From: Lomentospora prolificans
Taxonomy: Eukaryota > Ascomycota > Sordariomycetes > Microascales > Microascaceae
Length of the DNA: 64,000 bases
Assembly: GCA_029532625.1 (NCBI GenBank)
Contig: JARFXM010000004.1
Coordinates: 3,968,001 to 4,032,000, forward strand
Reading direction: 5' to 3'
The notes beneath the pieces were generated by a model. That model did not search any database, was not told the DNA's origin, and was given only the letters and a program-made list of their open reading frames with translations. Shown one piece after another: positions 50,331 to 62,877 of this stretch (position 1 is its first letter; each line of letters begins with the position of its first letter). The position numbers were made by a program, and so were the translations under genes.

Positions 50331-52260
50331 GATACAGGTTAGGGGGGGGGGAGGGGGCGGGGGATGGCAGATGGCAGCAACGGGACTTCCCACACCGTCC
50401 CCTGTTTTGCGTGTCTCTTATTTCTTTTTTTTTTCTTTCCTTTTTTCCTTTTTCTTTTTCGCTCGTGCTCGTGTACCTTGGAGTCCTCCGTCCTCCCAGT
50501 CTGGAGCATGCGTAGGAGGAACTCGTGCGGGCCCGTTTTTTTTTTTTTTTGGTTTCCGTTCCTTCTTCTTCTCGACGAAAAAAGTAAGACGCGAGGAATC
50601 GGGATGGGGTAACAGGGGAGGGATGGGCGGAAGGGGGGAAGAAGCACAAGGGGAAGGGAAGCCGTAAGAGGGGCCATCCCATGCTTTTCCCAGAATTCCT
50701 CGACTGGTCCCGCCAGGAAGGTTCACACGCCCCGGCAGAAATGGGGGGGGGCGACAGGCCATGGGAACAATTTGCTGTTCTCCTTCTGCCTCTCGAGTCC
50801 AAGTCGGCTGGCGCAGGGCCGGATCATGATGGGGGGAGCAGTATGAAGGTAGTAGCAGCGGCAATAAGGGGGGAATCCTAGCCCAGGCAAGCAAGCCAAA
50901 AGTGTGATGCACCATCCACACACACAGGCTAGCATACAGGCACAGCGCGCAAAGGCTCGGCTCCCCATGCCCGCTCCTCTCCCTGGCTCCCTCTCACACA
51001 CACGCGCGTGGGCGCGGGAAGGGGCCCCCCCCCCTTGTCCGTCTTATTCCTCCCCGTGTCGCGCTCACCTTGTCACGACGGCACCTCACCTTGCCCTCAA
51101 TCCCAAGCTCTTGGAACTCGAGCGTTGTTGTCCCACGTCCAAGCCCGAGTTCTCAAGCCTTGCCTCCCTTGTTCACCGTCCCACCAAACGCCCCCCCCTT
51201 CTTTTGGTAAAGGCCCAGCTCTATGGCCAAATCTAGCATAGTTGCATCTCTAAATCGTGATAGTCATTATGATATCTCCCACAATACACAATATTACTAC
51301 AACGTAACGCAATGATACACTTCATCTTATTGCGTTGGGGTTTTTTTTTTTTTTGGTCCGATGCCTCACCCAAACTCCCTAGTGTATTATTTCTCTCGAT
51401 CCCTTATCTCGGGCGGCGCACCACCGATGAAAGCTATTATTATCCCAATGTAGGATTTAGGAGAGGGGGCTGAAGACCAGGTTCGGGTGTATATTATTAG
51501 AGGCTGGCTTCGAGGGCAGCGAACGGGAAATGAAGTAAGGAAACAAGAAAAGAACTCATACCAAGGTACAGCCAGCACTAAATGGACACTAACTGTTGAG
51601 GAAGAAAAAAAAAAGTGAAAAGGAAAAAGAAAAGAAAAGAAAAAGTAAAGAAGAAGAAAAAAGTGATAGCTCGCGCCGCGTGGTCGAAGAAGGGAAGAGA
51701 CAAAGCAACGAGAGCCCACCATCCCCAAGGCGAGTTTACTTCCAACCAGAGAACGGGATCCAAGAGGATGGCTCGGTCTCGTGGGAGCTTACCAGTAGGA
51801 ATTATTAGGCGTGGAGCAGGCGTGGAGCCTCGAACCCACCCGCGGAAGCTCATCCGCCTCCCCACCGGTCCTAATGGATGATGATGATATGTACTTGGAC
51901 TCTTTTGGGGGCCCCGAGGAAAGGGAAGGGGAAGGGGAAGGGCCCCGGGGGGGTGCCCCAGCGACAAGCCCTTGGCTAATCCTCTGACAGCACAACAAGC
52001 AATTGATTCTTGCATGCTCTTGCGGTATTAATATCGTGTAGCCAGGCTGCCGAGTTTGACAGCTCCTGGGTCGGTCGGGATCTGGCCAATGCTGCGCCCA
52101 AGTCCCGAAGCCGACTGATGCCTCCATCAATCTAGACAACGAAGGACTGGGGAACCATTCTGGTTTGGCTGGTGCGCTTGTGCCCAACTCGAAGCCGGAA
52201 CCGGCCCAGGGACACCAGAAAATTTGTTGGCATTGAGGCCCATCCGCGGATGCCAGCAAT

Positions 52261-52295
52261 CCACCATCCACCATCCACCATCCACCATTCACCAT
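52261..52295 (+). repeat. 7-bp tandem repeat (CCACCAT)5
   Basis: Four perfect CCACCAT units plus a fifth with one change (TCACCAT). Confidence 0.95.
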
Positions 52296-53974
52296 CCGCT
52301 AAACTCCGTCCTTCATAGCGTGCTCTCTAACGTGGGGGGAACCTCTGTGCTGAGATTTGGATGGCGATCAACTTAACCACAAGCAGCTCTTGGTGCCCAC
52401 ACGACGTTGCGACCAGAGTCCCTTTGCGTGTTAGTAGGTGCCAATCGCGCGGAACCGACCAGGCCAATCCCACCCTTCCCGGCCCCAAATCTCCCTCGCT
52501 TATTATTATGCCTACGAAACACCTTCATCCAAGGGGGGTCTTGGCGTCATCCTTTTTTTCTTCTTTTCGCCTTCCCTTCCCAAAGTAAACGAATACTGGG
52601 GGTACGAAGTACTCGTACACGCTGATGGGAAAAGGAAAAGAGGAAAAAAAAAAAACCTCTACGCTCGATTCGGTGTGACTAGTCTCGCATACTGGTTCCA
52701 CACATCCGTGCGGCAATATGGTGGCTTAGCACGTCCTCTCTCCCTCTCTCTCTTGTGTCTCTCTAACCGTCAGAACGAGGCTATTGATTGCTTACTCGCC
52801 TGGTGGTGTGCCAGCTGCCTGTATCCCATCGCGTTGACCGCTCTCCCCGAGGGAGCGGGGATGAATCTGTATACGCCCGGTCGTATTCGTACTTCAAACT
52901 TAATAGATTTGGATCTTCGTACCACACTCGCGGGAGGCGCCCGTTGGTGCGTAGTCTTTTGACTATCCTGAGATAGCAAAGTAGGCTTACCACCCATCCT
53001 ACTAGTATTAGCGTGCGGCGAAGAACAGACACTCTTCCGCGAGCGGGCCCGCCCGACCCCGACCACGTTGTGGTGTGTCTCCGCCTCGTTGCCGCGAGGC
53101 TATGATGTTGAGCAACCTAGCGATTGGCGGCCTCGCATAACCACATCTCGTGCGTCCCATGCTAATGATGGCAGGAGGACTCCCCGAGGTGCGCAGAGAA
53201 TGTCCGAAGCGGAACTCTGTCGCCGCAAGCCTTCTCTGTAAGTGGTCCACGTTTGTAATTACCGTGTTGGTAGAGAGCTCTGCATCTACTGGTGGTGGCG
53301 GTCCGATCGAAACGTAGTGAGAATGCGGACCTGTCCGTATGGGGGGCTCCTAGAGGCCGCCGCTCCCCTCCACTCGTAACTGAGAGAGAGCCTCTTCTTG
53401 GTCTCGAGGAATGCGGGTAGTATCACAACGTAGACGGTGGACAAGACAAAGACGAAGATCGAGGATTCATCGAGGCTAATAATCATGCTGGCCATCAATA
53501 GGAGGCAAACCTCAGGATCTTTAGTTGCTAAAAACACAAGAGTATCGTCCAATTCAAGGTTGTGATACGTACAAACATGATCATTTTTCGCTTCGTGACG
53601 TCGTAAACCCCAATTTCGCTCCCATTCGTACAGATTTCCCCCAGAAAATATGTCACTAGTCGCCTTATACACATGATGAACTCGATATACTATATCACCA
53701 TGACTTGGCTTATTCCAAGGTGAAGATCCATACCAATCTTCCGTAACCTCCTCTCCCCCCCCAAAAAAAGAAAGAAAGGAAACTCCATGCAAGACTAAAA
53801 GGACCCAAAATTGAAACGGAAACCAAGAAATGCTTTCCATCCCAAAATGTGCATCATAAGCAGCCAAAGAGCGGATCAAGGGTACCATCAAGGAGTTCCA
53901 GTCACAGCTAAACGGAACGAGGCTGTCAACAACAGATAGTAGATACTTGCCTTAATGGATCGGTGCAACAAGAA

Positions 53975-56730
53975 TTATGAACCGTTCAGGTCTCGCTCTC
54001 GTTCTCGTTCTCGGAAGGATCGCCTATGGTGACGATGCTCCTGGTGTCGCCGCGCCTCGTCTTCTTCCTCGTCATATCGACGATGTCTCCTATGTCGGCG
54101 CTCACGGTCATCCTCTCCACCATCAACATCATCATCACGGTCATCCCTTTCTCGGTGTCGACGGGGTCTTCTCCGGTCATCGTCTACCTCCTCGTCACTA
54201 ACATCACGCCCCTTGCTCTTCTCATACTCCTTTCTCCGTCTCTCTGTGAAGATAGGCGTTAGTAAACGGTTTTGAGGCAGCCAGGACGTCTCATGGAGGA
54301 TAGAGCAGGGCCTTGAATCTTACCTCTTAGGACTGTGGTAGCAGCAGCATACGCCTGGATTTCCTCTTTGCTGAGAACGCGGAGCACAATGACAAAGTCG
54401 TCCCGCACCTCAAACCGCTCCTTGCCTATGTCAAGGGCTTCGGGATTCACAATCTTACGGCTGATCCTCGTCCAGCGCGCGCCGGGCGGCACCTCCTTCA
54501 GCTTCTCATCATTCTTGTGAGGCGCGACGCCCTCGCGGATTGGGTTGGGGTCTTCTGGGAACTTGCTACTAGGAGCTTTCAGAATGCCCTTGATCGGCTT
54601 GGTCTCGGCCTTCTCATTTGGAGGCGGCGAGACAACGCGCACTGCCTTTTCTTCGGGGTTGGAAAGCACAAGATCACGGCCCCGGGATGGCTCCCTCCTG
54701 CTTGAGACTGAGCGTTCCTCTCTGGTTGATTCCTCGCGCGAGCCATCGCCGGGAGGCTCAACGACGACGGTCTTGTCCTGCTTCTCAGAAACGTTCAAGG
54801 CTGCAAGCTTCTTTTGGATGTCGCGCAGGTCGTCGGTGTCGTTGGGATTGAAGGAAGGGAGCCTTTCTCGCCGACGGGACCTATCTGCCTCTTCTTCAGC
54901 ATGAGGAGAACCGCGGGCAACTCTCGAGGAACCTTCGCCTGCGACTGGTGATGAATCGGCCTCCCGTCGACCATCTTTCACCGGGCCTGGCTCAGGAGGG
55001 TCGGCGCGTTCCTTCTGCTCTTTAGGCAAGTATACCTTCTCGCGCGGTCGACGGCGATCAGAAGCACGAGCACTGATGATCTCGACCTCATCTGACGACG
55101 AGTCCCGTTCGTCGGCCTCATCCGACGGTCTCCGCGCGGCGCGGTTCCTCTCTCTCCTCTCGGGCGACTCTCGCCTCTCTTTTCCTTTTTCGTTGCTCTC
55201 TTTGCCTTCTTTGTTCACCATAGGGCCCAAGCCAATGGCAGAGGCCGCGATACCGAGCCCGGCCTTGAGATTGTCACGAAGTTTCTTACTAGGCTCTCCG
55301 TCCTTTTCCTTGAGTGGAGGCAAATCTTCATCGTCATCCTTGATGCCCGGTCTCGGCTTACTCCTCCTCCGCTCATTCTTGTCCTCAAGCTCCCGTGTAT
55401 CAATGCGTTCCCACTCCCGATCGATATTGTCATCGGATCTCCGCAATGGTACCGACTCGACGTGCTCCCTCCGCCCGCGTTCACGTTCGCGCCTCTCGTG
55501 TCGGTCCTCGGGCTCGGTCGACGGAGCAGTATCGGTGCGAATGCCAAATCCGCGAGTTCGCACATTGTCGTCAATAAAAACCTCTTCGTCTAGGTGATGT
55601 CGTCCAGCGTCATCATATTCTCGGTGCTCCCTCCTGTGACGTGACTCATCCTGCGGGCGGTAAAAGCCATCACCGTAAGGACGGGGGGGCATATCTTGAT
55701 ATAAAGAAACGGGCCTGGTATGCCTATTTGAGCCCCGGCGCTCTCGTGGGCTACTAGGGGCAGCATCCCGGAGTGGTGCGGGAGGGATCGGAGCGGGAGG
55801 AGGCACGGGATCATAGACCGTAGAGCTCCTGTTGAGCTTATCCAGTCCCCACGTGGTAGGAGGAGGGCCACCACGGCTCTCAGACTTGCCTCCAGGAGTG
55901 GGTTCGTAGGTTCGATTCGTCTCGATGCTAAAACCGCGACGCTCGGGGTTGTAGTAGATATTAGGCCGGGCATAGTGGTCGAAACTGTCATGTCGCTTGT
56001 GCCTGTGATGTTGCTTGGGATGTTCCAGATCATATTGCAACAGCTCACCAGGCTTGGTATATCCATAATCATCGCCTAGATCAATGGTCGACTGCCGAGG
56101 GTTGCTTGGATAGACCACGATGGGCCTAGAGTGTCTATAGGCCTCCGCGCGGGAGGAAGCCGGAATGATGTCAGGCCCTCTAAGACGAGCCATGTAATCG
56201 TCATCGTTGGTATCAAAGGTAGGACTATACAACGGCTGGGCAGAACCGGGTGGTTGGCGGCTCACACTGCTTGAGCGAATGGACGAGGAGGGGCGGTACT
56301 CAGGTCTGGTAGGACTACGGGAACGCGGGCGAGAGGAATTATGGCCATGTGGTCGTGCGCTGGGTTGCGTTGTAGTTATGATGATAGGACGAGGGTAGGT
56401 AGAATCGACGGTAGAGGAGCGGCGAGTGCGAGTTGCCGTTGGGGCGGCAGCAGGAACAGGTTCGAAGTCTCGAGGCCGCCGCAGAGGATCGTCAGTCACG
56501 GCGTAGGTGGCAGTTCCGGGGCCACGCGAGACAGGAGCGGTCGTGTGATGGTGGGATCTCGATGAAGCTCCATTGTTACCGGCATAGCGGCTGCCTGCTG
56601 TAGTAGGATAATGAATATCACCGGGATAGACAGGATTATACCCGAGACTCGAAGGCATAGAGGCCCTCGCAGGCTGAAATGTGGCCGCCCGTCCCGGGCC
56701 AGAATAGGCCGGATAGTGGCGCTCGGTCAT
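53975..56730 (-). CDS. DUF8035-like charged, disordered protein
   Basis: Exons are 54324-56730 and 53975-54243 (minus), joined by an 80-nt intron (GTAAGA..TTACTAACG..TTCACAG), giving 891 residues. The start ATGACC at 56730 (CAGCCATGACC) is the first ATG of the frame. Residues 1-400 are Ser, Pro, Arg and Tyr rich. The middle is highly charged (ERRERERGRRE, RRESPERRERNRAARRP) and probably disordered. Near the end of exon 1 a structured block, about 748-802, reads PPGARWTRISRKIVNPEALD then FEVRDDFVIVLRVLSKEEI and AYAAATTVLR. I believe this is the fungal DUF8035 domain, of unknown function. KGILKAP precedes it. The second exon encodes an Arg, Asp, Glu and His tail (RRHRERDDRDDDVDGGEDDR) ending DLNGS. 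The RE/RD repeats resemble RNA-processing factors, but no RNA-binding domain is present. Confidence 0.85.
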
Positions 56731-59700
56731 GGCTGCAGGACGCTCAAGAGAGTGAAGTTCTCTAGCCCGCTTCCACAACCCGTGCTCTGGTCCCTGAATT
56801 CACAAGCCCCGGAAAAAGACGAAGGTGGCCCGATGACAGTTGAGGCCGACACGAGGAAGCCGAAGAATGGGGAAGAGGGGAAGGAAATAAAGCTGGTGAG
56901 AAGGAGGGGTGGTAGAAAAAAAATAAAAAGTATGGGATGAGAGGGGCAAGGTAATTTTCCTTGCCGCTCGCGTCGGTTGTCTCTAGCTTTTACCCCCCTC
57001 GTTTTTTTTGGTCCTTTGACCCTTAGCCAGTTTTTCACCTTTCCGTTAAGCCTGTCACTCGCTGAGCCGTTGCCTTGCGGGTATCAATCTGGGCTTATGC
57101 GAGCGGCAGGGAGCCGGCAGTGCAGTTGCAGCAGCAAGAGACGGCGACGGAAATGGTGGGGGAGGGGTTCCTGTTGGTGAGGGACTGATTGCGTTGCTGA
57201 ATGTGGAGCCAGGAATGACAGCCTGGGCTTGGGCGAGGTAGAAGCGCAAGATGAGTTGCGATGGTTCGAAATGGTCGAGGAAGGGGGAAGAATGCCAAAG
57301 ATTAAATAGCCGCGTCAGACGACGATAGCGTCAGTCGAGGTACTTTGTCGCATTTCATCCGCGGCTGTGGTAGAATGAGAAGTCTGCTTGACAGGTCAGG
57401 CACAAGATGGGAGGAGAAGACAAAGAAAGGCTGGAGGGCAACGGGAATCGTGAGGTCCGTCGGGGTGGTGACTGCTCGCGAACTCTTCTGGGGAGCCCTT
57501 TTTGCATGTCTTTCTAAACTGTAATCGACCTAGTCCAGTAACGAGGATTCCCATGACGTGCGCCTCCGTGTCGAGCTTTCGGATAGAGGCAACATTTAAC
57601 CTTTGGTGAACCTGGACCTAGCTTACTTTGTAGACTGGGACCTGGGGAATTGGGCTGACATATGCCCGCTACTTACTGGCTACCCAATGGCAACAGTTCC
57701 TGGTCACACAATTCGGCGGGGCTGACCATGTACCGTTCATGTAGTCGGTCATATCAAAGTACTGCCAGCCTGCTCGTCCCCTACTACAAGCTGGACAATG
57801 TGCCTCTACCAACTTGTCCAAATTCCCAATCCGAGACAGCACAGGTAAGGTCTGACCGGTGCAGTGCCAGCGGCCTGGCCTGGCCCAGTGGCAACTTCAA
57901 TGAACGACGATCACTCTGTGCAACTGGATCCCGGGCTGTGGTGGGCATCCAGTTGCTGGCTACATGCTACACATTCCGCACAAACTCGCATTACATACGA
58001 GCCCGGATGAATTGGGCGCGCAGACGCTAATGGCAATCGGATTATTGATGCCACTCCTAAGAACTGGGAAGCAAGGGGCAATGACGATTGAGGGGCCATG
58101 AGAATAGACATTGGTGGTGGATCCAATTTGAGGCTTGTCACTGATGGTCGAAAACCAACCCCGACCTCCAAAAATGATGTAATTGATAATGGCTGTGTCT
58201 TAATGATGCTCACCAATCCTCATCATAACCCTTACATGTTACCGATTGGCGATGACAGTACCAGAGTCTAGGGACCAAAGGGGTCTCACCCCCTCGTTCT
58301 TCATATGATTCTAGACTACCTCGAACCTTGTCGCTGTTGGTTGTCACCGCTACTGCGCTCCCTCTGTCATTTGGCTGCCGCCAGTGTCCATCCAACCAGA
58401 CTCTCACGTCAAGCACTTTAATGCTCACAACAGGAAAATGATAATCACCCCGTATAAGCCAACAAGTTACAGCCCATTGCGTCAAAGGCGAATCTGCCGG
58501 TTGGACGAGGTGAGTGATGGGGAGAGCTGCGAAAGGGAGAACATGCCTCGTTAGAAACCATACCGAACGTCAAATAGGGCGTCGACGCTCCGTCGTAAAC
58601 GGAAGCCGTGCCAGGGAATTGAACCCAGCACCAGGTCTCTAATCCCCGGACTCACCGCAAAGGTGAGAGGAATAGTGGAGAATCTAAAGGTGATATTGAG
58701 CAATAGCCGGGCGAGTTAGAGCAAGGAGGAGGGAAAGCGCAAAGTGGAACATGCCCGAGACAGGGACTACTATCCTGGTTGCAAGTCATTGGAAGTATTG
58801 ATTGTTCCTTGATTCACCCCTAGTTTCCGTCTTCTCCTCGCACCCAGTCGTATTGTTCTTTCTCCCGGTGGCCATCGGCTTAGAAGGATCGTGAACTATT
58901 GCATTCAGCCAGGTTAAGATCTACCATCAGGCTCGGCGGTGAGCAACCCCAGCTAGGTGGAAAAGGGAATTGGGAACAGGTTGGTCCAGAACTGTTCGTC
59001 GGCCAAGGAACCGGGCGGCGGGAAGCATGCAGCGATAACAGGTGACAATATCACTTGAAACTCCAATGGAATGCACAATTCGCGCAGGCCAGTCGAGGAG
59101 AGCCCTGTTGGCGATTGGGATAATATCCCAACTCGGACCAGTCGAGGCGCCTGGTGGAAAAATGCAAACCAATGGCCAGAGGCATTCTACCCGCGCAGAC
59201 CATCGTCAGGGGAGACGCGAACTGGTCTATCCAGCCTCTAGCCACTACCAAACTTACAAAGTTGATAAGTTGGACCGAAGACATGGGATCCTCACCTATT
59301 TTTGGGCATCATTCGTTCCTCCAGTACTACATCGGAACCCAAACCACCCCTCTCTTGCTATCGTGAGCATGAGTTTGCCATTCGTGTTAGCGCCTTCCAG
59401 AAGATCCTACCCCGAGCCTGATATAGCTGTGTCCGAATCTAGAATCGAGGCGTTCGGCTGTCCGTGAGGGGAGGTCTGGTTATCGACGGTAGGGAAACGA
59501 AAAAAGACACGCCACTGTCCCACTGCAGGTTCCCCATGACTGCCCAACCACGCTGGCCTTCCCCAGAAACGTATAGAGCCTCAGGGACCTACCCTTGACA
59601 GCTCCTCACACTAACCCGATCGCAAGAACCAAGGTTCTAACACGGTTTCGCCGGCTGAGGGCCTGCAACTTTATGGGGAAGATGTTGGTGCTCATGTGGG

Positions 59701-62700
59701 CGATTTCGATGTATTATTGATGTTTCTCGGCGCTCATGCAGCGACTAATACCGACGCTCCGACAAGCAGCATTCTTCCGTTCGCAAATTGTCACAATGGC
59801 CAGCTGAAATCTAGTGCTCCTTCCAGCAACTTACAAAAAATATCATGCCATTCGTCATCGACCCTGCCTAAGAGGAGACCCTGCGTCATATCATTCACCT
59901 GAGGTGGCGGGTATACAAAACAAAACGAAACCATACCAAAAAATCAAGGAAGGAAATAATTACGTCCGGTCTGAATCCCGAGGAGGTGAGCCTCAGCTTA
60001 GTCTTGTCGTATGCCAAGACTGGACAACCGACGACGACCAAGCGCTGCAGTGCAAACCCTCACCTTCCTTCGACAAGGGCCTCAAAACGAATCAGGCCTT
60101 TATACGAGGTGAAAGGGTGGTGCTGGCAATAATGGAACTTCCTGATCGTAGGCAAGAAACGGATTTGTAGATATTCGTCCCTAGATGTGTATGTATCCTG
60201 CAAAGAATCGGGAAGAACGTATGGAAAAGAAGGAAAATTTCCTAATTCCCGGGCTCGACGGCATCATCAGACGTTCCCATTGGCGAGGAGCATCTCCACG
60301 TCCGCCCGCCTACATCTCGCCACTTTGTGACCCTTCGCTCGTGATGCTGTAGCCTGATTTGGCCATGCACGAGGCCCGCATTTGGCGGCGGAGAATATCG
60401 AGAGCCCTGTCTCTCTCTTCATGCCCAAGCAGTTGGATACCTAGTCTTTGGATCTCGGCATAGATATCTCGGGCATATATCGTGGCACCCTTTCGGCGTG
60501 TTTGCGCCAATGGCTCACATAGCAAGTGTAGATCAAGGAGGGATCGCGAAGCCACCCGTCGCCCGAAGCAACGATAACTTCCAAACCTACCCAAGGCACT
60601 AGTTGCCTGCTCCCACGTAAACACAACAAAGGATGGACCCCGCTGTATCGAAGGCATCACCGCACCCTTGAGTAGTTTCGTCTGAAAATCGAGCAATTGC
60701 ACAACGGATCCACCTTCACAAACCGTCATGACCACAAAGGTCTGTTACGGCTTATCCACCCAGTCCGTACGACCTCCATCGCTTGCCCTCGACGAGCCGC
60801 GTATCACCCGCCTCCGGAGCCGGTGCGAGAGTGACCCGCGGAACCTTCTTCGGGTTTCCGTGGGCCTGGGCAATTTGCGGAATGGGGGCACCGACGGTGG
60901 AGTTTGTTATCGCGGCGAGGCTGGAGCATGGTGCGTTTGAGACGCGTATAAAGCGATAAGTGCCATGTGACTAGTCACGCAAGTATAGAACCTCTGATAC
61001 CGAGAAAATCCGTTATGAGCGCATGCCATCTTGTTTCGATGTGGCTTACAGCGAGCCTCATGGACCTAAATGCACGTACTTGGGACATCCGGTATGGAGA
61101 GACTCGAGATCGTCGCCGGACAGTCACGCGTACCAAGACAGAGCGGGCCAAACGTATGATTTTGGGTTTGATGATGTTGTCTATTCTGAAAAAACCATGA
61201 GGAGGCTTGACTTTTGACGACTGTACCCTGCACAGGCATTACTTCACGGTAGGAGTGTTGTTACCTCCGGTTTAGCTATGATGAGTTGCCGTGTATGACG
61301 AAGATATCAAAGAAACTCACATTCACAATGAGTTAGCTTTGAACCTTGGAAGGCGAGCAATGAGGACTGGGCTTGACAACATGCCTTGAATACAAGGCGA
61401 GATGTTTTGTGTTTCCAAAATGTAGAAGCCCGGCTCCTTGAGACCCTGCCAAGTCTACCATAAGCCATAGACACGGGCTTAACCCCAGTGTACACCGTTG
61501 CTTCTAGTCCTTTCCTAGATCTACCAGCCTCTACGCGTTGGCGAACTGGTTCACCCCTCGCGCCGGCGGACCACATGTTTGTAATGTCCTTTATTCCCCT
61601 TCCAGTTGTTAATATCTGTGGAAGTATCTTGTGCCTTCTCCCGTGCTATATATCTTAACGGACGACCCTCTCAGACCGTGTCATCTCCACAGAACCCACG
61701 TGGTCACGTCGTTTATTCATCTTCCCCGTGATGAGCGGGCGCATAACGGCATTGGCTGGCCCACGTAGCTATCAGTTATGTTAGCGAGATGAACGGTACC
61801 GTCCTCAAGCAGCCTCGGAACTCCCTCACAAGAGTATCCGTATGCCTTGACTATAGGACCTAGCTCAAGCGGCACCTAATTGGGAAATGCTGGATGATCC
61901 AAAGGGCAGCAGCGATCTAAGGACCGCGTCCCCCGGCGACCGGCACATCGACGAGCGTGCTGTATAACCCCGTTACACGGGACGTGGTTTTGAAGAAGAG
62001 GGCTAACGGGCTAAGTGAAACAAGACAATACAACCTTCCTAGCTGGTCCGTGATCAGGGCGGTTGCTGGCAAGAGTTTACAGCGCGACTTGACTTCAGAT
62101 ATCGTACAAGGTCAAGCTTGAAGAACTGCACGAGGCGGTGCCTTGCAACTATGGAAGAGGCGCTTGAATATTTCAAAGTCGAATCTCGCAAGGAAAGCTC
62201 CATCGAACCGTTTTCCCGTAACGAGGTTGATGAGAGCCCTATCATCGGAGTCGAACCGGGGGTCTGAAATTTGGCGTTGTATATAAGCACAAATCAGATA
62301 TCTTTGAGGGGGTTTTACAACAGCAAGGAACAGGACCGGTTGCGACGCTCGTCACTGTTGCTTTCGCTTATAATCTCCACACTTACAGATCGCGATGCTA
62401 ATATGCTCTGCTTGACATGGGCTATCTACCTGTCCTTACAATACATATACTAATCATACTTTATCGCCTTTTACTAGACGCCGGTGGCTTCCTTATTTCA
62501 TGAGGCACCAAGTCAATGGCGCCGCCAATGGTCAGTCAGAACACCTTCAACTACGATTCACTGGCATGGTATAAAAATCGAGTCAGAGAAACAAGGGTGT
62601 GGGTTGCCCACTTGATTACAACCATAATACAGCTAGGTGGCTTCCTTATCCCGAGCGACTCTGAATAAAGGAGCAATCTATCCAATTGAATATCCCTAAT

Positions 62701-62877
62701 GACATCCTACACACAATGACCACTGAAGCACAACTCCAAGCCAAAGCATTTCTTCCAAGGTTCTCCCGAGATCAGGTTGCGCATCACCGACTGTCTCTCT
62801 CGTTTCTCACGGCTGATCTAAGAGGCAGACGATCCAGAACACTGCAACCCTCTCCGCCATGCATAAATAACAAATAT
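56731..62877. other. intergenic region, no secure gene
   Basis: The first 600 bases contain the leader and promoter of the minus-strand gene ending at 53975. Between 57.4 and 62.8 kb I find no recognisable gene. Two protein-like minus frames near 60.3-61.0 kb are listed separately. A tRNA-like T-arm at about 58613-58640 does not extend into a complete tRNA. The last 180 bases are probably the HEX1 3' untranslated region. Confidence 0.5.
60310..60735 (-). pseudogene. protein-like frame of unknown family (possible gene or remnant)
   Basis: 141 codons with a helical, charged C-terminal part (IYAEIQRLGIQLLGHEERDR then ALDILRRQMRAS) that looks coding. No family is recognised. A second minus frame just upstream, 60752-60970, ends AGDTRLVEGKRWRSYGLGG but lacks an ATG. 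I could not join the two with convincing splice sites. Either a small unrecognised gene or decay products. Confidence 0.25.

Larger units (their letters stand above)
37318..53974. other. 16.7 kb gene-poor region
   Basis: No gene that I can name. There is one protein-like frame at 41096-41446 (listed separately). The region holds A31 at 45311-45341, T17 at 47727-47743, G13 at 48473-48485, and a microsatellite cluster from 49356 to 52295. From about 48.8 to 52.7 kb it is rich in purine/pyrimidine-skewed runs. Numerous frames of up to about 185 codons (43884-44408, 47271-47825, 50248-50802) consist of low-complexity or motif-free sequence. There are no long terminal repeats, transposase or reverse-transcriptase motifs, and no obvious AT-rich RIP-type block. 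Confidence 0.5.

Noticed and set aside
50248..50802. 184-codon minus frame
   Set aside because: Built from the GA/CA microsatellite and homopolymers; no real protein features.
58611..58680. tRNA-like sequence (CAGGGAATTGAACCCAG on plus)
   Set aside because: A T-arm-like element on minus with 4 of 5 stem pairs, but no matching acceptor stem or credible anticodon arm could be built.
62151..62267. 38-codon plus frame starting MEEALEYFKVESRK
   Set aside because: Looks protein-like but is very short, with no splice partners and no recognised family; not enough to call.
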